From Chloroflexota bacterium (GTDB lineage: Bacteria > Chloroflexota > UBA6077 > CF-72): a DNA stretch of 6,025 nt. Both the position numbers and the translations under genes were made by a program. The stretch covers positions 1 to 6,025 of the forward strand of contig JAFAWJ010000509.1 in the NCBI GenBank assembly GCA_019242065.1, read 5' to 3'. Below, piece after piece: positions 4,568 through 6,025 of this stretch; positions within the stretch are counted from its first letter, which is position 1; each line of letters starts with the position of its first letter. The notes beneath the pieces were generated by a model. The model was not told where the DNA came from. It saw only the letters and a program-made list of their open reading frames with translations, and did no database searches.

Positions 4568-5917
4568 CTACTGGCCGACGGCGGCCCGCTCATAGCGGCG
4601 CAGGCTCGGGATACGCCAGGCGACCAGACCGACGACGACCAGGCACGCCACGCCGCCGCTGACTACGGCGAACACGGCGCCGGCCGCGGCGGCCACCAGG
4701 CCGGACTCCAGGGCCCCTAACTCGTTCGAGGCGCTAATGAAGATCGAGCTCAGGCCAGTTACGCGGCCGCGCAGTGTATCGGGAGTGGTGAGCTGGATCA
4801 TCGTCTGACGCATGACCATGCTGACCTGGTCGGCCATCCCCACCAGGGCGTAGGCGATGATGGACAGCGGCAGCGCCGCCGACAGACCAAAGATCATCGT
4901 GGCGACTCCAAAAGCAGCGACGGCCAGCAACAGCAGTCGGCCCGTCCGGTGCGGGATGGGCAACATGATCAGCAGCAGGGCCATCAACAACGTGCCGGCT
5001 TCCATCGAGGCCGAAAGCAGCCCGTAGCCGAACGCACTGGCATGCAGCACGTCCACGGCGTACACCGGCAGCAGCGCACGCGCGCCGCCAAACAGGACGG
5101 CGAACATGTCGAGCAGCATCGCGCCGAGCAGCGCAGGGTGGATGCGCACGAAGGTCAGTCCCTCGCGCAGCGCCGTCAACTCGAGCCGGCCGCCACCGCG
5201 GTGGCGCTCGAGCCGCAGCGGGATCAGGCTGAGCAGGCCGATGCCGACCAGCACGACATGGGCGACGTAGGCGGCGCCCACACCGCCCGTGGCGATGAGC
5301 AGGCCGCCGAGCGCGGGGCCAGTCACCGAAGTGAATGAGTTGGCGGCCGAGTTCACGGTCAGGGCGCGGGTGAACAGCGAACGCGGCACGACGTCCGGCA
5401 AGATGGCCTGCCGCGCTGGAAATTCGAGCGACGCCGCGAGGCCCGTGACAAACACGAGCACGTACACCATCTCGAGCGACACCTGACCGGAGGCGATGCC
5501 CGCCAGCATGGTCAGGCTGCAGATGCCGGGCACGACTTGTGCAGCGAAGAGAATCGTGCGCCGATCGTATGCGTCGACGATCACGCCGCCGATCAGGCTG
5601 CTGACGAACGCGGACACGAAGGCGACCAGGCCGACGATGCCCAGGCTGAGCGCCGAGTTTGAAATGGCGAAGACCTGCCACAAGACGAGCGCTTGTAGCA
5701 AGCTGGTCGCCACGCCGGCCGCGGAGCGGCTGATGGTGTAGTCGCGAAATGAGGTGACCCGCAGGACAGCCAGCAGCTCACCATGGCCGGACTGCGCGGT
5801 CGGTTTCGCGTCGCTGGACGGATCGCGTGGGGCACTCGGGGCCTCGACGGAGCTCATTACCAGGCTTGAGGATGCCTGATGCACGGGTGCCGATGCGTCG
5901 CCGGCGCATTGTTGCAT
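4568..5917 (-). CDS. MFS exporter, EntS-like (MFS_3 type)
   Basis: A 449-residue inner-membrane transporter of the major facilitator superfamily, most similar in motif pattern to the enterobactin exporter EntS and related drug/siderophore exporters. After a polar, Ser/Ala/Pro-rich cytoplasmic tail (1-45) there are about eleven or twelve hydrophobic segments. Clear ones lie at about 66-84, 91-113, 125-142, 149-165, 195-212, 214-234, 264-288, 297-320, 328-349, 351-365 and 408-434. Motif A is present as GGVIVDAYDRR (110-120). The conserved FPARQAILPDVVP (166-178), NSAANSFTSVTGPALGGLL (189-207) and TTPDTLRGRVTGLSSIFISASNELGALESG (377-406) are hallmarks of the EntS/MFS_3 group. The start at 5917 is preceded by AGGTGA (5926-5921), rather close at 3-4 bases. 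Met21 (5857) is a possible shorter start. The exported substrate cannot be read from sequence. A Fur/Zur regulator 42 bp downstream on the same strand makes a metal or metallophore link plausible. Confidence 0.93.
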   Translation of the reverse strand: MQQCAGDASAPVHQASSSLVMSSVEAPSAPRDPSSDAKPTAQSGHGELLAVLRVTSFRDYTISRSAAGVATSLLQALVLWQVFAISNSALSLGIVGLVAFVSAFVSSLIGGVIVDAYDRRTILFAAQVVPGICSLTMLAGIASGQVSLEMVYVLVFVTGLAASLEFPARQAILPDVVPRSLFTRALTVNSAANSFTSVTGPALGGLLIATGGVGAAYVAHVVLVGIGLLSLIPLRLERHRGGGRLELTALREGLTFVRIHPALLGAMLLDMFAVLFGGARALLPVYAVDVLHASAFGYGLLSASMEAGTLLMALLLIMLPIPHRTGRLLLLAVAAFGVATMIFGLSAALPLSIIAYALVGMADQVSMVMRQTMIQLTTPDTLRGRVTGLSSIFISASNELGALESGLVAAAAGAVFAVVSGGVACLVVVGLVAWRIPSLRRYERAAVGQ

Positions 5918-5955
5918 CGTTCACCTGTTGTTGTGAGACTGATCGGAAGGGGGTG

Positions 5956-6025
5956 TTGGTCACCACCATGGCACCGCTCGCTGTCGAGCCCCACGCTGAG
6001 GACACGCTGCGCCAAGCGCTGCGTG
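5956..6025 (+). CDS. Possible 5' end of a divergent gene, cut by window edge
   Basis: A plus-strand frame runs open to the right edge, with in-frame starts at GTG 5953, TTG 5956 and ATG 5968. From 5968 the peptide begins MAPLAVEPHAEDTLRQALR. GGAAGGGGG (5945-5953) gives a plausible Shine-Dalgarno for the TTG and is rather far from the ATG. It would be divergent from the MFS exporter across about 38-50 bp. Only about 20 residues are visible, so no family can be assigned, and the frame may be chance. Confidence 0.3.
   Translation, partial: MVTTMAPLAVEPHAEDTLRQALR

Noticed and set aside
4734..5681. Second minus-strand frame of 315 codons inside the MFS gene
   Set aside because: It is an alternative frame of the same strand, Arg/Ala-rich with no membrane segments. 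The EntS-like frame covers the same bases convincingly.
5891..5919. CGATGC/GCATCG and ATGCG/CGCAT inverted repeats at the MFS start
   Set aside because: The arms are short and mostly inside coding sequence. Such matches are expected by chance in GC-rich DNA, and no regulator can be tied to them.

Overview
The window is G+C-rich bacterial DNA with five clear protein genes, one of them cut by the left edge, and a possible sixth starting at the right edge. The gene mix points to a heterotrophic, probably aerobic soil or environmental bacterium: rhamnulokinase, a small VOC protein, a secreted Ig-like protein, an acyl-CoA dehydrogenase, a Fur/Zur-family regulator and an EntS-like MFS exporter. Chloroflexota or a related high-GC lineage is my best guess, from the style of the secreted protein and the acyl-CoA dehydrogenase. 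The sequence alone does not settle the phylum. I see no rRNA, tRNA, CRISPR array, insertion sequence or phage gene.

Layout, left to right. Positions 1-1203 (minus) hold the N-terminal ~401 codons of a rhamnulokinase (rhaB); its C-terminus lies off the left edge. The frame is intact but has no ATG, GTG or TTG at its natural start. Positions 1241-1639 (plus) hold a VOC/glyoxalase-fold protein transcribed divergently from rhaB across only 37 bp. Positions 1640-1876 are non-coding and lead to a strong Shine-Dalgarno at 1865-1872. Positions 1877-2788 (plus) encode an exported two-domain Ig-like protein. Positions 2789-2924 are non-coding and contain a perfect 10-bp inverted repeat. Positions 2925-4088 (plus) encode an acyl-CoA dehydrogenase. 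Its 3' end overlaps by 7 bp the 3' end of the convergent Fur/Zur regulator (4082-4525, minus). A 42-bp gap with a GTATC/GATAC palindrome and promoter-like hexamers separates the regulator from an upstream MFS exporter on the same strand (4568-5917). From about 5956 to the right edge there may be the start of a divergent plus-strand gene.

How the genes relate. This looks like a chromosomal mosaic of small transcription units, not one pathway. The most coherent unit is the minus-strand pair MFS exporter then Fur/Zur regulator. An EntS-like transporter beside a zinc/iron-sensing repressor suggests metal- or metallophore-linked export, but that is inference. Rhamnulokinase belongs to L-rhamnose catabolism, whose other genes would be expected to the left. 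The VOC protein, secreted protein and dehydrogenase show no obvious functional link to one another. I found no convincing sign of an undescribed multi-gene system. The items most worth checking are the missing rhaB start codon, the palindrome over the regulator's putative -10 element, and the secreted protein of unknown role.
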